Of a DNA stretch of 64,000 nucleotides, positions 32,250 through 41,279 are shown one piece after another; the first letter of the stretch is position 1; each line of letters opens with the position of its first letter. Source of the DNA: VRUE01 sp963697915. Its GTDB lineage: Bacteria; Actinomycetota; Thermoleophilia; Solirubrobacterales; 70-9. The stretch covers positions 682,001 to 746,000 of the forward strand of contig OY969103.1 in NCBI GenBank assembly GCA_963697915.1, given 5' to 3'. Under the pieces are notes generated by a model. The model was given only the letters and a program-made list of their open reading frames with translations. It had not been told where the DNA came from and ran no database searches. Both the position numbers and the translations under genes were made by a program.

Positions 32250-32942
32250 TCACCTATCCCTGCCGACGAGACCCAGCCGGAAGGCGGCCTCGACGAGCGC
32301 CGCGCGCTTGCGGCTCTGCGGCAGCGAGTCGAGCTCGAACTTGGCGAACAGGGTGCGCAGGTGCGACTTCACCGTGTGCACGCTGAGCACCAGGTCCTCG
32401 GCGATCTCACCGTTGCTCGCCACCGCCGACATCCCTCCACCCTCACTCCAGGGCCGAGCCAGGGAGCGGAGCACCCGCAGTTCGGCCGCGCTCAAATCCG
32501 GTGGGTCGGCATCGACGCTGGTCAGCGTCTCGGAGCGGCCGCCGGCAGAGGCGCTCCGGTAGGTGACCGCCACCGAGCCGAAGCGCAGCACGTCGCGATC
32601 GCGGAGCCGGGCGCTCCCGGTCAGGCGCTCACCGTTGAGAATGGTCCCGTTGCGCGAGAGCCCGTCGTCCTCCACCACCCACTCGCCGCCGACCTGGCTG
32701 AGTCGCGCGTGCAGACGGGAGACCTCACGGTCCCAAGTCAGGGCGATGCCGTTGGAAGCGTCACGACCGACCGACAGGCGCACCTCGTTTCGGTCGAGGT
32801 CGACGAGGCGCAACTCACCACCGCGGTCGCGGAAGAGGACAAAGTCACCCCCCTCACGCTCGCGCTCCATCACCATCTTCAGCTCCGAGCCCGTCGCGGG
32901 CATCGGCGGGGTGATCTCCCGGCTGCGCTCTTCGCCCTCCAT
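32250..32942 (-). CDS. FHA domain - LuxR helix-turn-helix fusion regulator
   Basis: 230 aa. Residues ~40-130 form an FHA domain, with the phosphothreonine-binding signature residues in LSVGRDASNG, SRLHARL and LSRNGTILNG. The C-terminal ~75 residues are a LuxR-type helix-turn-helix (LSAAELRVLRSLA; GEIAEDLVLSVHTVKSHLRTLFAKFEL). So this is likely a transcription factor switched by a phosphothreonine partner. A kinase is encoded at 38240. A perfect palindrome lies directly downstream, and related sites head two other units. It follows the beta-propeller gene by 14 bp. Confidence 0.85.
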   Translation of the reverse strand: MEGEERSREITPPMPATGSELKMVMEREREGGDFVLFRDRGGELRLVDLDRNEVRLSVGRDASNGIALTWDREVSRLHARLSQVGGEWVVEDDGLSRNGTILNGERLTGSARLRDRDVLRFGSVAVTYRSASAGGRSETLTSVDADPPDLSAAELRVLRSLARPWSEGGGMSAVASNGEIAEDLVLSVHTVKSHLRTLFAKFELDSLPQSRKRAALVEAAFRLGLVGRDR

Positions 32943-32956
32943 CCGCCGTGCGTACC

Positions 32957-34225
32957 CTATCCGGCGGCTCCCCGGTAGAAGCTGGGCGACATGCCTTCGG
33001 TCAGCGACGTTTCCACCCCGTTCTCCACCTCGACGATATGGACGATCGGTTCCCAGGTTTCGTCGCCGACGTCACGGATGTAGGTGACCTGCTCGCCATC
33101 TTCGGAGAAGACGCCGTCTTCGCCCTCGGCCAGCTTGAACTCCTCGCGACTCTCGAGGTCGACCATGCGCAGTTCCTCCAGGTAGGAGTCACTCAACTCG
33201 ACCGAGCGGCTGAACAGGAGCGTGGAGCCGTCGGGTGAGAAGACCGGCTCGAACCCTTCGCCGAGACGTTCGTCCTCGCCGGTTTCCAGGTCGATCAACC
33301 GCAGCACGGTTTCCGAGTCTTCTTCGCCCTCTTCGCGGGTGTAGGCGAGGGTGCGGCCGTCGGGCGAGAAGACCGGCGATTCGCCCTCGGCGACCCGCGC
33401 CACCTCGTCCGCACCACCGACCCGGGCGATGAAGATGGCGGGCTCATAGCTTTCTTCACCGCCCTCGTCGCGGACGAAGGCGAAGCTCTCGCCGTCCGGC
33501 GCAAGCACCGGCGAGTAGCCGTCCTCGATCAGGGACGGTCGCGCCCCGGGCTCGAGAATCCCGACGTCGGTCCGGTAATCGTTGTCTTCGTCGCCCGAGA
33601 TCGTGATCAGCACGGCGTCGCCGTCGGGGGTGAACCCAACCGGGCTGCCACGGCCGATCCTGGTCGATTCGCCCGAATCGAGGTCGTAGAGGTAAGCCGC
33701 CGCCGTCTGTTCTTCGGAAGGACCGGTGAAGCGTGCGTAGGCGATCAACGACCCGTCGGGTGAGAAGTGCGGGTAAGACCCCTCCGAGATCTCGACCCGC
33801 TCGTTCCCCTCGAGATCAGCGAGATAGATGCGCGAACCCGATTCTTCGAGCAGCTCGACGGCGACGGTCCTGCCGTCGGGCGAGATCTCCCAGGAGTTGA
33901 TCGTCTCTGAGCCGGCGAGGACACGCCGGTAGTCGGAGCCGTCGGTGGCCACCGTGCGCAGCGATTCACCGTCCGCCCCGGCGAAGACGATCCGCTCTTC
34001 GTCGGACGAGTCGGAGTCGAGCAGCACCGTCGCCGCGGCCGCCCCGACCAGCACGATGAAGAAGGCAAGCAGGGTGATGATCAGGATCGGTGAGAGCCGG
34101 CGGCGGGAGGACGAACGATCGTCGTCCTTGAGTCGATCCGTCCACGCGGATCCATCCCACCACCGAAGGCGACCGCTGCCCTCGGGGTCGGGGTACCAAT
34201 CGCTCTTGGGACGGTCACCTGTCAT
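32957..34225 (-). CDS. DUF2510-TM-beta-propeller (TolB-like) protein
   Basis: 422 aa from the ATG at 34225, preceded by AGGTGAAG. N-terminal DUF2510 module (WYPDPEGSGRLRWWDGSAWTD), a TM helix (~50-72), then an extracytoplasmic propeller. About seven PD40/TolB repeats with S-P-D-G, T-P-D-G or A-P-D-G turns are visible. Propellers of this kind bind proteins or glycans; no enzyme motif is seen. The DUF2510 module is likely a cytoplasmic adaptor. It is the head of the minus-strand run leading to the FHA-LuxR gene. Confidence 0.8.
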   Translation of the reverse strand: MTGDRPKSDWYPDPEGSGRLRWWDGSAWTDRLKDDDRSSSRRRLSPILIITLLAFFIVLVGAAAATVLLDSDSSDEERIVFAGADGESLRTVATDGSDYRRVLAGSETINSWEISPDGRTVAVELLEESGSRIYLADLEGNERVEISEGSYPHFSPDGSLIAYARFTGPSEEQTAAAYLYDLDSGESTRIGRGSPVGFTPDGDAVLITISGDEDNDYRTDVGILEPGARPSLIEDGYSPVLAPDGESFAFVRDEGGEESYEPAIFIARVGGADEVARVAEGESPVFSPDGRTLAYTREEGEEDSETVLRLIDLETGEDERLGEGFEPVFSPDGSTLLFSRSVELSDSYLEELRMVDLESREEFKLAEGEDGVFSEDGEQVTYIRDVGDETWEPIVHIVEVENGVETSLTEGMSPSFYRGAAG

Positions 34226-34330
34226 CTTCACCTGCCATCTGACGGTACGCACGGGACCCACTCGACTTCGGCCGATCCGAGCCGCGGCAGCGTACAGCAT
34301 CAACAACGTGGTAGGCTGCCGCGGTTTTTC

Positions 34331-35041
34331 ATGTCGATGGATGCCACCCAGACTCCCGTGCAGGGGAGCCCGATCCCGCGGATTGTGACTGTTGGTCGGG
34401 CGGGCCTGACCGTCGCTGCGATCATCGCCCTGCTGGCGGCGATTCTCGACCTCACCGGAAGCGTCACCATCCCCTTTCTCCTGCGGCTTTTCGGCGCCCT
34501 CGCACTGCTCGCCTGCGCGACCGCGGGCATGATCAGGCCGATGCGGGCACTTGACCTCGGCGCGGTCGCGCTGAGCGCGCTGTTGGCCGGGGCGGCCTCG
34601 ATCTGGGCCTTCAACTCCTTCGATACCTCGGTCATCTCACTGTTCGCCTGGTTCCTCCTGCTCGGCTTCGGCGGTGCGGTCGCCTCCGGGCTGGTCTCGG
34701 GACCGCCGGTCGTCGACAGGGCGTTCTCCGATCAGATGACGAACCTCTTCTCTCCGCCCCCCGCGGCGGCGACGCCCGCCGCGGCGGCGACGCCGACCCC
34801 ACCGGCGGCTGCCGCGCCACCGCCCCCGCCGGCGCCCACCGAGCCCGAACCCAAGCCCGCGCCCGCGGCGTCTCCCGCTCCGTCGCCGCCCCCGCCGCCG
34901 CCCGCGGCAACCGCGCCGCAGGCGGACGCCAAGCCCGCCGGCTGGTATGCACAAGAGGACGGCCTGACCGCGCGTTGGTGGGACGGATCGTCATGGACCG
35001 AGCACACCCGGGCGCTGCCGAACAGCGGAACGCAGCAGTAG
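34331..35041 (+). CDS. Four-TM protein with proline-rich linker and C-terminal DUF2510
   Basis: 236 aa. Four hydrophobic helices occupy residues ~22-125, then a Pro/Ala-rich linker of about 65 residues, then DUF2510 (PAGWYAQEDGLTARWWDGSSWTEH). The module sits at the opposite end compared with the propeller protein. No known function; membrane scaffold is plausible. It is divergent from the propeller gene and first in a plus-strand unit of three. Confidence 0.7.
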   Translation: MSMDATQTPVQGSPIPRIVTVGRAGLTVAAIIALLAAILDLTGSVTIPFLLRLFGALALLACATAGMIRPMRALDLGAVALSALLAGAASIWAFNSFDTSVISLFAWFLLLGFGGAVASGLVSGPPVVDRAFSDQMTNLFSPPPAAATPAAAATPTPPAAAAPPPPPAPTEPEPKPAPAASPAPSPPPPPPAATAPQADAKPAGWYAQEDGLTARWWDGSSWTEHTRALPNSGTQQ

Positions 35042-35055
35042 CGGCCGTTCCGGCG

Positions 35056-36375
35056 ATGAACCCAGCCACTCCGGCCTCGCTCACCCGCCGCTACACGGCG
35101 GACGCGATCGATGCGGCCATCGTCTGGACGCCGGTCATGCTGCTGATCGCGCTCGCCGCCGTCGTCGGCACGATCGGACCGCTCGAGGCGATCATCCTCC
35201 TGCTCGTTGGCCCGCTGGTCAATGCCCTGTACCGGGTGCTGATGATGAGGCGCAGTGGCGAGCACAACGGCCAGACCCTGGGCCGCGAGCTGCTCTCGGT
35301 GCGGGTGGCGACGGTCAGCGGCCGGCCCCTGACCGGGGGTGACGCCGCGATCCGGGAGATCCTCTGGAAATCCTTCGTGTTCGGCAGCCTGGGCAGCTGC
35401 CTGCTCGGCATCCCGATGCTGCTCGACCTGCTCTCACCGCTCTGGCACCCGCAGCGGCGCGCCTGGCACGACCAGCTCTGCGAAACCGTGGTCGTCGACG
35501 CACGCACCTCCGCGGCGCCGCGGCCCGCAACCGTGGCCGCGGCACCGGCGGCGGCTGCGACTGCGACTGCGGCGGGCGCGGCGGCGGCGCCGGTCGGACA
35601 GCCGCTCGCCTTCGACCCGCCCGGGGCCGCGCCGCCACCCCCGCCGGCGGCGCCGACGACCCCCGTCGCGGCGCCGCCTCCCCCACCTCCCCCGGCGCCG
35701 CAATCGCCGCCTCCCGGCAAGGGCGGGCCCGGCCGCGGCCTGCTCGTCTTCGCGGTTCTCGCCCTCGCCGCCGTCCTCGCCGCGGCCGGCGCCTTCGCCG
35801 TGACCCAGCTGCGCGACGACTCCGACGCCGACTCCGCCGAGCTCTCACGCGACGACTGGTTCGTCGGCGGCGGCAGCGAGGGCGGCGCGGTGGAAGACGA
35901 AGGCTCCGAGGAAAGCGAAACGAGCGGCGGCGAAGCCGTGCTGCCCGACCTGAGCGAAGAAGAGATGGCGACCGAGATCAGCGACCTCCTCCTAACCCAC
36001 CACGCGGCGATCGCGGAAGGAGACTTCCAGCGCGCCTGGGAAACGCTGAGCAGCCGCAAGCGCCGCCAGTATCAGAACGAAGAGGAGGGTTACTCGACCT
36101 GGCGTGAGAACCAGACGACCCTGACCTCCTACCTCGATCCCGACGACGTGCGGGTCGAGATCCTCGGGGTGAGCGAAGACGACGGCGTGGTGACCGTGCG
36201 GGTCAGCGGCATGGGCTGGTCCGCGCCGGGATCCGACTGCACGGAATGGTCGGGGATCACCTGGGTCAAGTTCGAGCGCGGCGATTGGTACTACGACCCC
36301 GGTTACAGCACGACCCCGACCCGCGAACGCAGCTGGAAATCGCGGTACGACAAGCTGCTCGGCGGTTCGTGCTGA
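35056..36375 (+). CDS. RDD-family membrane protein with exported C-terminal domain
   Basis: 439 aa from the ATG at 35056, 14 nt after the previous stop; upstream starts in that gene are possible. RDD domain at residues ~8-145 (LTRRYTADAIDAAIVWTPV; GQTLGRELLSVRVA; RRAWHDQL) with three to four TM helices. A long Pro/Ala linker, another TM (~222-245) and an acidic stretch precede a ~120-residue extracytoplasmic domain (LLTHHAAIAEGDFQRAWETLSSRKR...), similar to NTF2-like or DUF4878-type folds. Function unknown. Confidence 0.75.
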   Translation: MNPATPASLTRRYTADAIDAAIVWTPVMLLIALAAVVGTIGPLEAIILLLVGPLVNALYRVLMMRRSGEHNGQTLGRELLSVRVATVSGRPLTGGDAAIREILWKSFVFGSLGSCLLGIPMLLDLLSPLWHPQRRAWHDQLCETVVVDARTSAAPRPATVAAAPAAAATATAAGAAAAPVGQPLAFDPPGAAPPPPPAAPTTPVAAPPPPPPPAPQSPPPGKGGPGRGLLVFAVLALAAVLAAAGAFAVTQLRDDSDADSAELSRDDWFVGGGSEGGAVEDEGSEESETSGGEAVLPDLSEEEMATEISDLLLTHHAAIAEGDFQRAWETLSSRKRRQYQNEEEGYSTWRENQTTLTSYLDPDDVRVEILGVSEDDGVVTVRVSGMGWSAPGSDCTEWSGITWVKFERGDWYYDPGYSTTPTRERSWKSRYDKLLGGSC

Positions 36376-37418
36376 GCAGAGCGGCAACGGTCGCCGCGAT
36401 CCTGGCGACCGCCGCGGTCCTCGGCGTCCTGCTCGCGCAGGCGTTCGGCAGCGACGACGGCGATGGCGGCGGTCCGGCCGCGGCGAGCGCGGAGCGCGAC
36501 GCGGCTGAGACGCGACTCGCGCAGGAGCGGCTGCGCGGCCGGCTCGCCGCGGGCGTCGCGCAAGCGAGCGAGCTCGGGGCCGAGGTCCAGGCGGCGGCGT
36601 GGATCCCGGGCCAACCGGCGCCGGCCCTGGCGGGCAGCGACCTCGACGAGCAGGTGCGGCTGTGGAGCATGAGCAAGCCCTTCGCCGCGATCGCCACCCT
36701 GCGCGCGGTCGGCTCGGCCGAACCGGCCTGGATGGGAGACGCGCTGGAAGCGCTCATCGTGCGCTCGGAGAACTGTCCGACCCGGGCCCTGATGCTCGAG
36801 CTGCAGCGCAGGACCGGGTCGGTCGCCGGGGCGCGGCGGGCGCTGGCGGCCGTCTTCGACGAAGGCGGCGCCGGCGGGGTGACGATCGCCGACGAAGTCG
36901 AACCCCCCGACCTCGAGTGCCGCGAACGGCTCGAAGCCGCGGGGGTCCCCTCGGCCGACTCCGAAGCGCTGCTGACCGGGACCTCGACCTGGACCGTCGG
37001 CGAGGCGATACGGAGCACCCAAGCGCTCGCCGCGGGACGCTACGGCGCGCCGGGCGAGCGACTGCTGGCGCTGATGCGCCGGCCGAAGTCGGCCTCGGAG
37101 GAGATCAGCAGGCCGAGCGACTACACGGCCGACCCGGCCTGGGGAGCGGGGCGCGCGCTGGCCGCCTGGCACCCGTCCTACAAGGCCGGCTGGGGCGGCG
37201 TCGCCCAGGGCAGCTTCATGGCCGGCCAGATCGTCGTCGTCAGGCGCGGCGCCTGCGCGGCGTCGGCTGCGGTCATGGTCCACCCGACGACCCAGCCGGG
37301 CCTCGACGATCCGGGCCGCAGCGTCGCGCCGCTTGCCGTGGAGACGGTGCTGCGAGCGGTTCGCCCCAGCCTGCCGCCCGCCGGCGGTGGGGGTGGTGGC
37401 GGTGAGAACTGCGAGTGA
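36369..37418 (+). CDS. Exported serine beta-lactamase/transpeptidase-like protein
   Basis: 349 aa from a GTG overlapping the upstream stop by 7 bp. An N-terminal TM anchor (~5-25), then a domain with three elements in the right order for penicillin-recognising enzymes: S100-M-S-K103, S133-E-N135 and K272-A-G. The Gly-rich tail is low complexity. It may be a D,D-carboxypeptidase, an esterase or an inactive binder. The wider motifs are weak, so activity is not certain. It closes the three-gene plus-strand unit and supports an envelope role for this cluster. Confidence 0.7.
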   Translation: MLSRAATVAAILATAAVLGVLLAQAFGSDDGDGGGPAAASAERDAAETRLAQERLRGRLAAGVAQASELGAEVQAAAWIPGQPAPALAGSDLDEQVRLWSMSKPFAAIATLRAVGSAEPAWMGDALEALIVRSENCPTRALMLELQRRTGSVAGARRALAAVFDEGGAGGVTIADEVEPPDLECRERLEAAGVPSADSEALLTGTSTWTVGEAIRSTQALAAGRYGAPGERLLALMRRPKSASEEISRPSDYTADPAWGAGRALAAWHPSYKAGWGGVAQGSFMAGQIVVVRRGACAASAAVMVHPTTQPGLDDPGRSVAPLAVETVLRAVRPSLPPAGGGGGGGENCE

Positions 37419-37421
37419 CGG

Positions 37422-37847
37422 TCAGCCGGCGAGGATCGCGTCGCGGTTGAGCAGCGCCCAAGCCCAAGCAATGACCATGAGCAGGGCAAGCGCCCACACC
37501 ATCCACCCGCCGGCTCGCCGGCGCAGGCGATCGCTCGGCACCCGGACGGCGAGCAGGACGACGCCGAAGCCGGCGGCGAGGGCGGCGGCGATCACCCAGG
37601 CGCCGTTGTATTCCAGGAAGCCCGGATCGCCTTCGGCGGCGAGGGCGAAGGCGCGGGTGGCCCCACAGAAGGGACACGGCAGACCGACCACCGCACGGAA
37701 GGGGCAGAGCGCGGGCGAACCGGTGTCGAGGTCGGTCGCGGCGGCGAGCCGACCGACGAGAAACGGCAGGCAGGCCGTCACCAACACCAGTAACCCGGTG
37801 CGCAATCGCCACTCCATCTCCGCCCACACAGTGAGAATCGCGGACAT
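37422..37847 (-). CDS. DUF2752 membrane protein
   Basis: 141 aa from the ATG at 37847; a longer frame starts at 37889. Three hydrophobic helices and the DUF2752 signature C-P-F-R-A-V-V-G-L-P-C-P-F-C-G-A-T-R-A near residue 52. The family is unknown, often beside DUF4190 or membrane-trafficking genes. A TACAAC element ends 6 nt before the ATG, so a leaderless transcript is possible. Confidence 0.8.
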   Translation of the reverse strand: MSAILTVWAEMEWRLRTGLLVLVTACLPFLVGRLAAATDLDTGSPALCPFRAVVGLPCPFCGATRAFALAAEGDPGFLEYNGAWVIAAALAAGFGVVLLAVRVPSDRLRRRAGGWMVWALALLMVIAWAWALLNRDAILAG

Positions 37848-37877
37848 TGGTCCGTTGTATCCGTTAGAACTCGGCAA

Positions 37878-38243
37878 ATGAATCAGCAATCGTCACACAT
37901 GCCGCCACCGCAGGGGAACCCGATCCCGACGCTGCCGCCGATGGCGGCGCCGGCGTCGAGCGGCAGAGCGACCGCGAGCCTGGTCCTCGGCATCTGCGGG
38001 CTGACCTTCTGCCCGATCATCTGCAGCATCCTCGCGATCATCTTCGGCGCGCTCGCCAAGCGTGAGATCAACGAACGGCCCGGGATGGGTGGTTGGGGGC
38101 AGGCCCAGGCGGGCCTCATCCTCGGCATAGTCGGCATCGCCCTCTGGGTGATCGGCATCCTGCTCCTGGTCGTCCTCGGCGTGCTGGTCGAAAACGCAAC
38201 CGACGACTACGACTACTACTACCAAGCCCTGATGTGGGCTTGA
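37878..38243 (+). CDS. DUF4190-type two-TM membrane protein
   Basis: 121 aa. A Pro-rich start is followed by ATASLVLGICGLTFCPIICSILAIIFGALAKREI and QAGLILGIVGIALWVIGILLLVV, the two-helix hairpin of DUF4190. Often found fused to zinc ribbons or DUF2510 in Actinobacteria. It overlaps the kinase gene (TTGA) and is likely co-translated with it, which suggests partnership. Confidence 0.8.
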   Translation: MNQQSSHMPPPQGNPIPTLPPMAAPASSGRATASLVLGICGLTFCPIICSILAIIFGALAKREINERPGMGGWGQAQAGLILGIVGIALWVIGILLLVVLGVLVENATDDYDYYYQALMWA

Positions 38244-39769
38244 CGCCCCTCGCCTGCGCCCGCTGCGGCGCGGAGCTCGCCGCGGGAGCCAGGTACTGCG
38301 GAGGGTGCGGCGAGGCGGTCCCGGCGGGCGAACCCACCGTGGGCGGGCGCCCGGCGGAGCGCCAAATCGGCAGGTTCGTGCTTGGGCCGCCGATCGGGCA
38401 CGGCGGCATGGGGGTCGTCCACCGCGCTCGTGACACCGACCTCAACCGGGAGATCGCCCTGAAGCTGATCTCACCGGCGCTGGCCGGGGACCACGACTTT
38501 CGCGCCCGCTTCGAGGCCGAGGCGCGGGCCGCCGCCGCGGTCGACCACCCGAACGTGCTGCCGGTCTTCGAAGCGGGCGAGGACGACGGCGAGCTCTACC
38601 TGGCGATGCGGCTGGTCGAGGGCACCGACCTGCGCGCCCTGCTCGCCCAGACCTCGCCGTTGCCACCGGTCCGGGCGGCGCGGATCGTCGCCCAGATCGC
38701 CGCCGCGCTCGACGCCGCCCATTCCCGCAACCTCGTCCACCGCGACGTCAAGCCCGCCAACGTCCTGATCGACGCGAGCGGCGGCGAGGAGCATGTGTAC
38801 CTGACCGACTTCGGGCTGACGCAGACGATCGGCGGCGACGGCGACATCACCTCCCCCGGGCAGGTGGTGGGCACGGCCAACTACCTCGCCCCGGAGCAGA
38901 TCGCCTACCGGCCGATCGACGGCAGGGTGGACGTCTACGCCCTTTCCTGCCTCGCCTTCGAGCTGCTGACCGGGGCGCCGCCGTTCGCCCGCGAGACTGT
39001 GGCCGCGACCATGGAGGCGCACCTCCGCGAGCCGATCCCGGCGGCCTCGGCCCGCGTCGCCGGCCTCCCCCGCGAAGTCGACGAGGTGCTCGCCGGCGGC
39101 CTCGCCAAGCGGCCCGAGGAGAGGTTCGCCTCCTGCGGTGCGATGGCGAAGGCGATGGGCACGGCGCTGGGAACCGACACCGGGGCGATCCCGCGCGACC
39201 CGCAGGTCGCGGCGCGGGCGCGGCCGCGGCAGGCGCCGCCCCAGCCCCGCCCGGCGGAAGCCCGAACAGCGCCGACGGCGATCCGCCCGCGACCAACCGA
39301 GCGCCGCACCGGCGGGCGGGCCCTGGCCGCGGTCCTCGCCCTGCTCGTCGGCGCCGCCCTGGTCGCGATCCTGCTGCCGTCGGCGCTGCGCGAGAGCGGT
39401 GGCGAGGGCGCCGATCTCGACGCCGCCCTGCCGGTGCTGAGCGGCGCCCAGGCCGTCAACGGCAACCTGTCGGGCCTGCTCTCCGACCTCGCCCTCGACC
39501 CCCTCGACGAAGAGGTGCGCGCTGACCAGGCCGAGCGGCTCCCGACCCTGCAGGGGACCGTCGCCGGGCTGCTGGCCAGGACCCGTGCCACGGTCGACCC
39601 GCCGATCCGGCCGCTGCTGACCCGCTCGCTGCGTGCCCAGGCACAGCTGCTCGACCGCTACGCGAGGGTGCTGCGCACTCCCCCCGCCGCCGCCCAGCCG
39701 CTGATCGCGGGCATGCAGGCGACGATCGAAGGCGTCGAAACCGACCTGCGCGCCCCGGCGCGCCGCTAG
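38240..39769 (+). CDS. Zinc-ribbon Ser/Thr protein kinase (PknB-like) with TM anchor
   Basis: 509 aa from TTG (38240; GTG at 38234 also fits). A zinc ribbon (CARCGAEL...CGGCGEA) leads the protein, unusual for PknB. Kinase domain ~40-300: G-H-G-G-M-G-V-V, Lys75 in IALKLIS, catalytic HRD with Asp169 (HRDVKPANVL), then TDFGLTQ and APEQ. After a Pro-rich linker, a TM helix (~360-385) and a ~110-residue helical exported domain follow; there are no PASTA repeats. It is the obvious phospho-donor for the FHA-LuxR protein (inference). Confidence 0.92.
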   Translation: MTPLACARCGAELAAGARYCGGCGEAVPAGEPTVGGRPAERQIGRFVLGPPIGHGGMGVVHRARDTDLNREIALKLISPALAGDHDFRARFEAEARAAAAVDHPNVLPVFEAGEDDGELYLAMRLVEGTDLRALLAQTSPLPPVRAARIVAQIAAALDAAHSRNLVHRDVKPANVLIDASGGEEHVYLTDFGLTQTIGGDGDITSPGQVVGTANYLAPEQIAYRPIDGRVDVYALSCLAFELLTGAPPFARETVAATMEAHLREPIPAASARVAGLPREVDEVLAGGLAKRPEERFASCGAMAKAMGTALGTDTGAIPRDPQVAARARPRQAPPQPRPAEARTAPTAIRPRPTERRTGGRALAAVLALLVGAALVAILLPSALRESGGEGADLDAALPVLSGAQAVNGNLSGLLSDLALDPLDEEVRADQAERLPTLQGTVAGLLARTRATVDPPIRPLLTRSLRAQAQLLDRYARVLRTPPAAAQPLIAGMQATIEGVETDLRAPARR

Positions 39770-40248
39770 CGCTCCCCCTCGCCGAGCGCCGGCCGGTCCT
39801 TCCCCTCGACGGCGGGCGGACCCGTCTGGTCCGCGTAGTGCTCAGTCCATGCGGATCCGTCCCAGTAACGGAGCTGCCGCGAGCCCTCGGGGTCGTCATG
39901 CCACCCTGCCGGAGCCGCCTGCGGGTTGAGTGCCGGCTGCGCGGGGGATGCTCCCGGAGCGACGGCCTGCGCGGAGACGCCCGCCAGCCTGTCGTTGTGG
40001 CTGCCGGCCGCGATGCCGGCCCAGATCGCGCCCAGCGGAACGGTCAGGAGCAAGCCCAGGCCGAGGGTCGGGATGACGATGATGATGTTGACGACGAACA
40101 TCACCAGCGCCCCGACCGGGGTCGCGTAAATCATTCCCAGCGGACCCAGGAACAGCGCCAGCAGCACCGCACCGAGCACGCTCTTGGGATTACCGACCTG
40201 GATTACGGTGGTCTGCTGGACCATGTTGACAGGCGGTTGCTCACTCAT
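39766..40248 (-). CDS. Two-TM protein with C-terminal DUF2510
   Basis: 160 aa from the ATG at 40248. A double hydrophobic region (VLGAVLLALFLGPLGMIYA; LVMFVVNIIIVIPTLGLGLLLTV), a linker and DUF2510 (PAGWHDDPEGSRQLRYWDGSAWTEH). Function unknown. It overlaps the kinase gene tail-to-tail by 4 bp and the lipoprotein gene upstream by 4 bp; it is last in the minus-strand unit 42208-39766. Confidence 0.75.
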   Translation of the reverse strand: MSEQPPVNMVQQTTVIQVGNPKSVLGAVLLALFLGPLGMIYATPVGALVMFVVNIIIVIPTLGLGLLLTVPLGAIWAGIAAGSHNDRLAGVSAQAVAPGASPAQPALNPQAAPAGWHDDPEGSRQLRYWDGSAWTEHYADQTGPPAVEGKDRPALGEGER

Positions 40249-41279
40249 TCCGATTCCCCCTCGCACCGGCCCGGGTCCTCATCACACAACGTCACCACTC
40301 GGACGACGTCTCCCCAGGGAGCGACGGTCAGCAGGTACTCGTCACCGATCGCGCTCACAGAAGCCATCCACTCCTCACCGTCGGTCAGACTGCAGACCGC
40401 TTCGTCCGAAGAGTCCGCGGAGGCGTCGGCGCCCACCTCCAGCGCGTCCTCAGGATCCTGGTCCAGGCCGGCGCCCCTGATCTCCTCACAGTAGGCCTCG
40501 GCCGTCGCCTCCGTGGCCGGAAACTGGACGTGGAAGTAGTCGGGAGTGATCTCGGGGTCGATGACCGACTCCCCGTCGGGATTGATCCCCTCCATCTTGC
40601 GCGCGAACTCCTCGGCGTCGAAGTACTGGAGGTCCGCGGTGACGACTTCGGGCGGCAGCGGCAGATCGGGCACGGCGGGGCGGCCGTCTGACCCAGTCCC
40701 ATCCGCGGATTCGTCGGCGCCGGGCCCCGTAGGCCAGGGCGCGAGGATCGCCGCCGCCAGCGCCGAGAGCTGTTCGGCGTCGAGCGTGTTCTCACCGAAG
40801 GCGGGGCGCCGCAGCGAGACCTCGACCAGGCCCTTGCGCGCGGTGAGGTCGAGGCCGTCATCGGTCGACTCCAGGTACGCCTCGTCGCCGACGTCGGTTG
40901 CCAGCTCCGCCCGCTCGGCCTCACGCGCGGGCACCGTTATCCAGAGCAGGCTGTGCTCGTCGGGCTCGGCGAGGTGGATCTCGATCGATACCTCGGCGTC
41001 ACCTTCGAAGGCACAGCCACCGCGGTAGCCGGTGCCCTCCGTCCACCTTTCGTCGTGCGGCGTACCTTCGTACTCGCCCGGTCCGAGCACCCCTTCCAGC
41101 AGCTCGCCCAGCTTGACGCAGTCGTACTCGGCGAGACCGTCGTAATCGGCAGCCGCATCGGCGTTCCCAACCGACCCGGTCGGGGCCGAGGGGGATGCAG
41201 CGACGCCCTCACCCCCGCCCGACCCACAGGCGGCGAGGGTGAGGGACAGCGCCACGCAGAGGGCGATCGCGGCTCTCAA
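40245..41279 (-). CDS. Lipoprotein with two similar acidic domains, unknown
   Basis: 344 aa. Signal peptide with lipobox L-A-A-C at residue ~18. Two beta-rich halves, each with paired cysteines (YDCVKL...GGCAFEG; AYCEEI...AVCSL), suggest a repeated domain stabilised by disulfides. It resembles actinobacterial DUF3558-type lipoproteins in style, but I cannot confirm that. Overlaps both neighbours by 4 bp. Confidence 0.7.
   Translation of the reverse strand: MRAAIALCVALSLTLAACGSGGGEGVAASPSAPTGSVGNADAAADYDGLAEYDCVKLGELLEGVLGPGEYEGTPHDERWTEGTGYRGGCAFEGDAEVSIEIHLAEPDEHSLLWITVPAREAERAELATDVGDEAYLESTDDGLDLTARKGLVEVSLRRPAFGENTLDAEQLSALAAAILAPWPTGPGADESADGTGSDGRPAVPDLPLPPEVVTADLQYFDAEEFARKMEGINPDGESVIDPEITPDYFHVQFPATEATAEAYCEEIRGAGLDQDPEDALEVGADASADSSDEAVCSLTDGEEWMASVSAIGDEYLLTVAPWGDVVRVVTLCDEDPGRCEGESE

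Noticed and set aside
37848..37877. Fourth copy of the GGTATGA operator in the DUF2752/DUF4190 gap
   Set aside because: GGACAT is present but belongs to the reading frame of DUF2752, and GGTATGA/TCATACC halves are absent.
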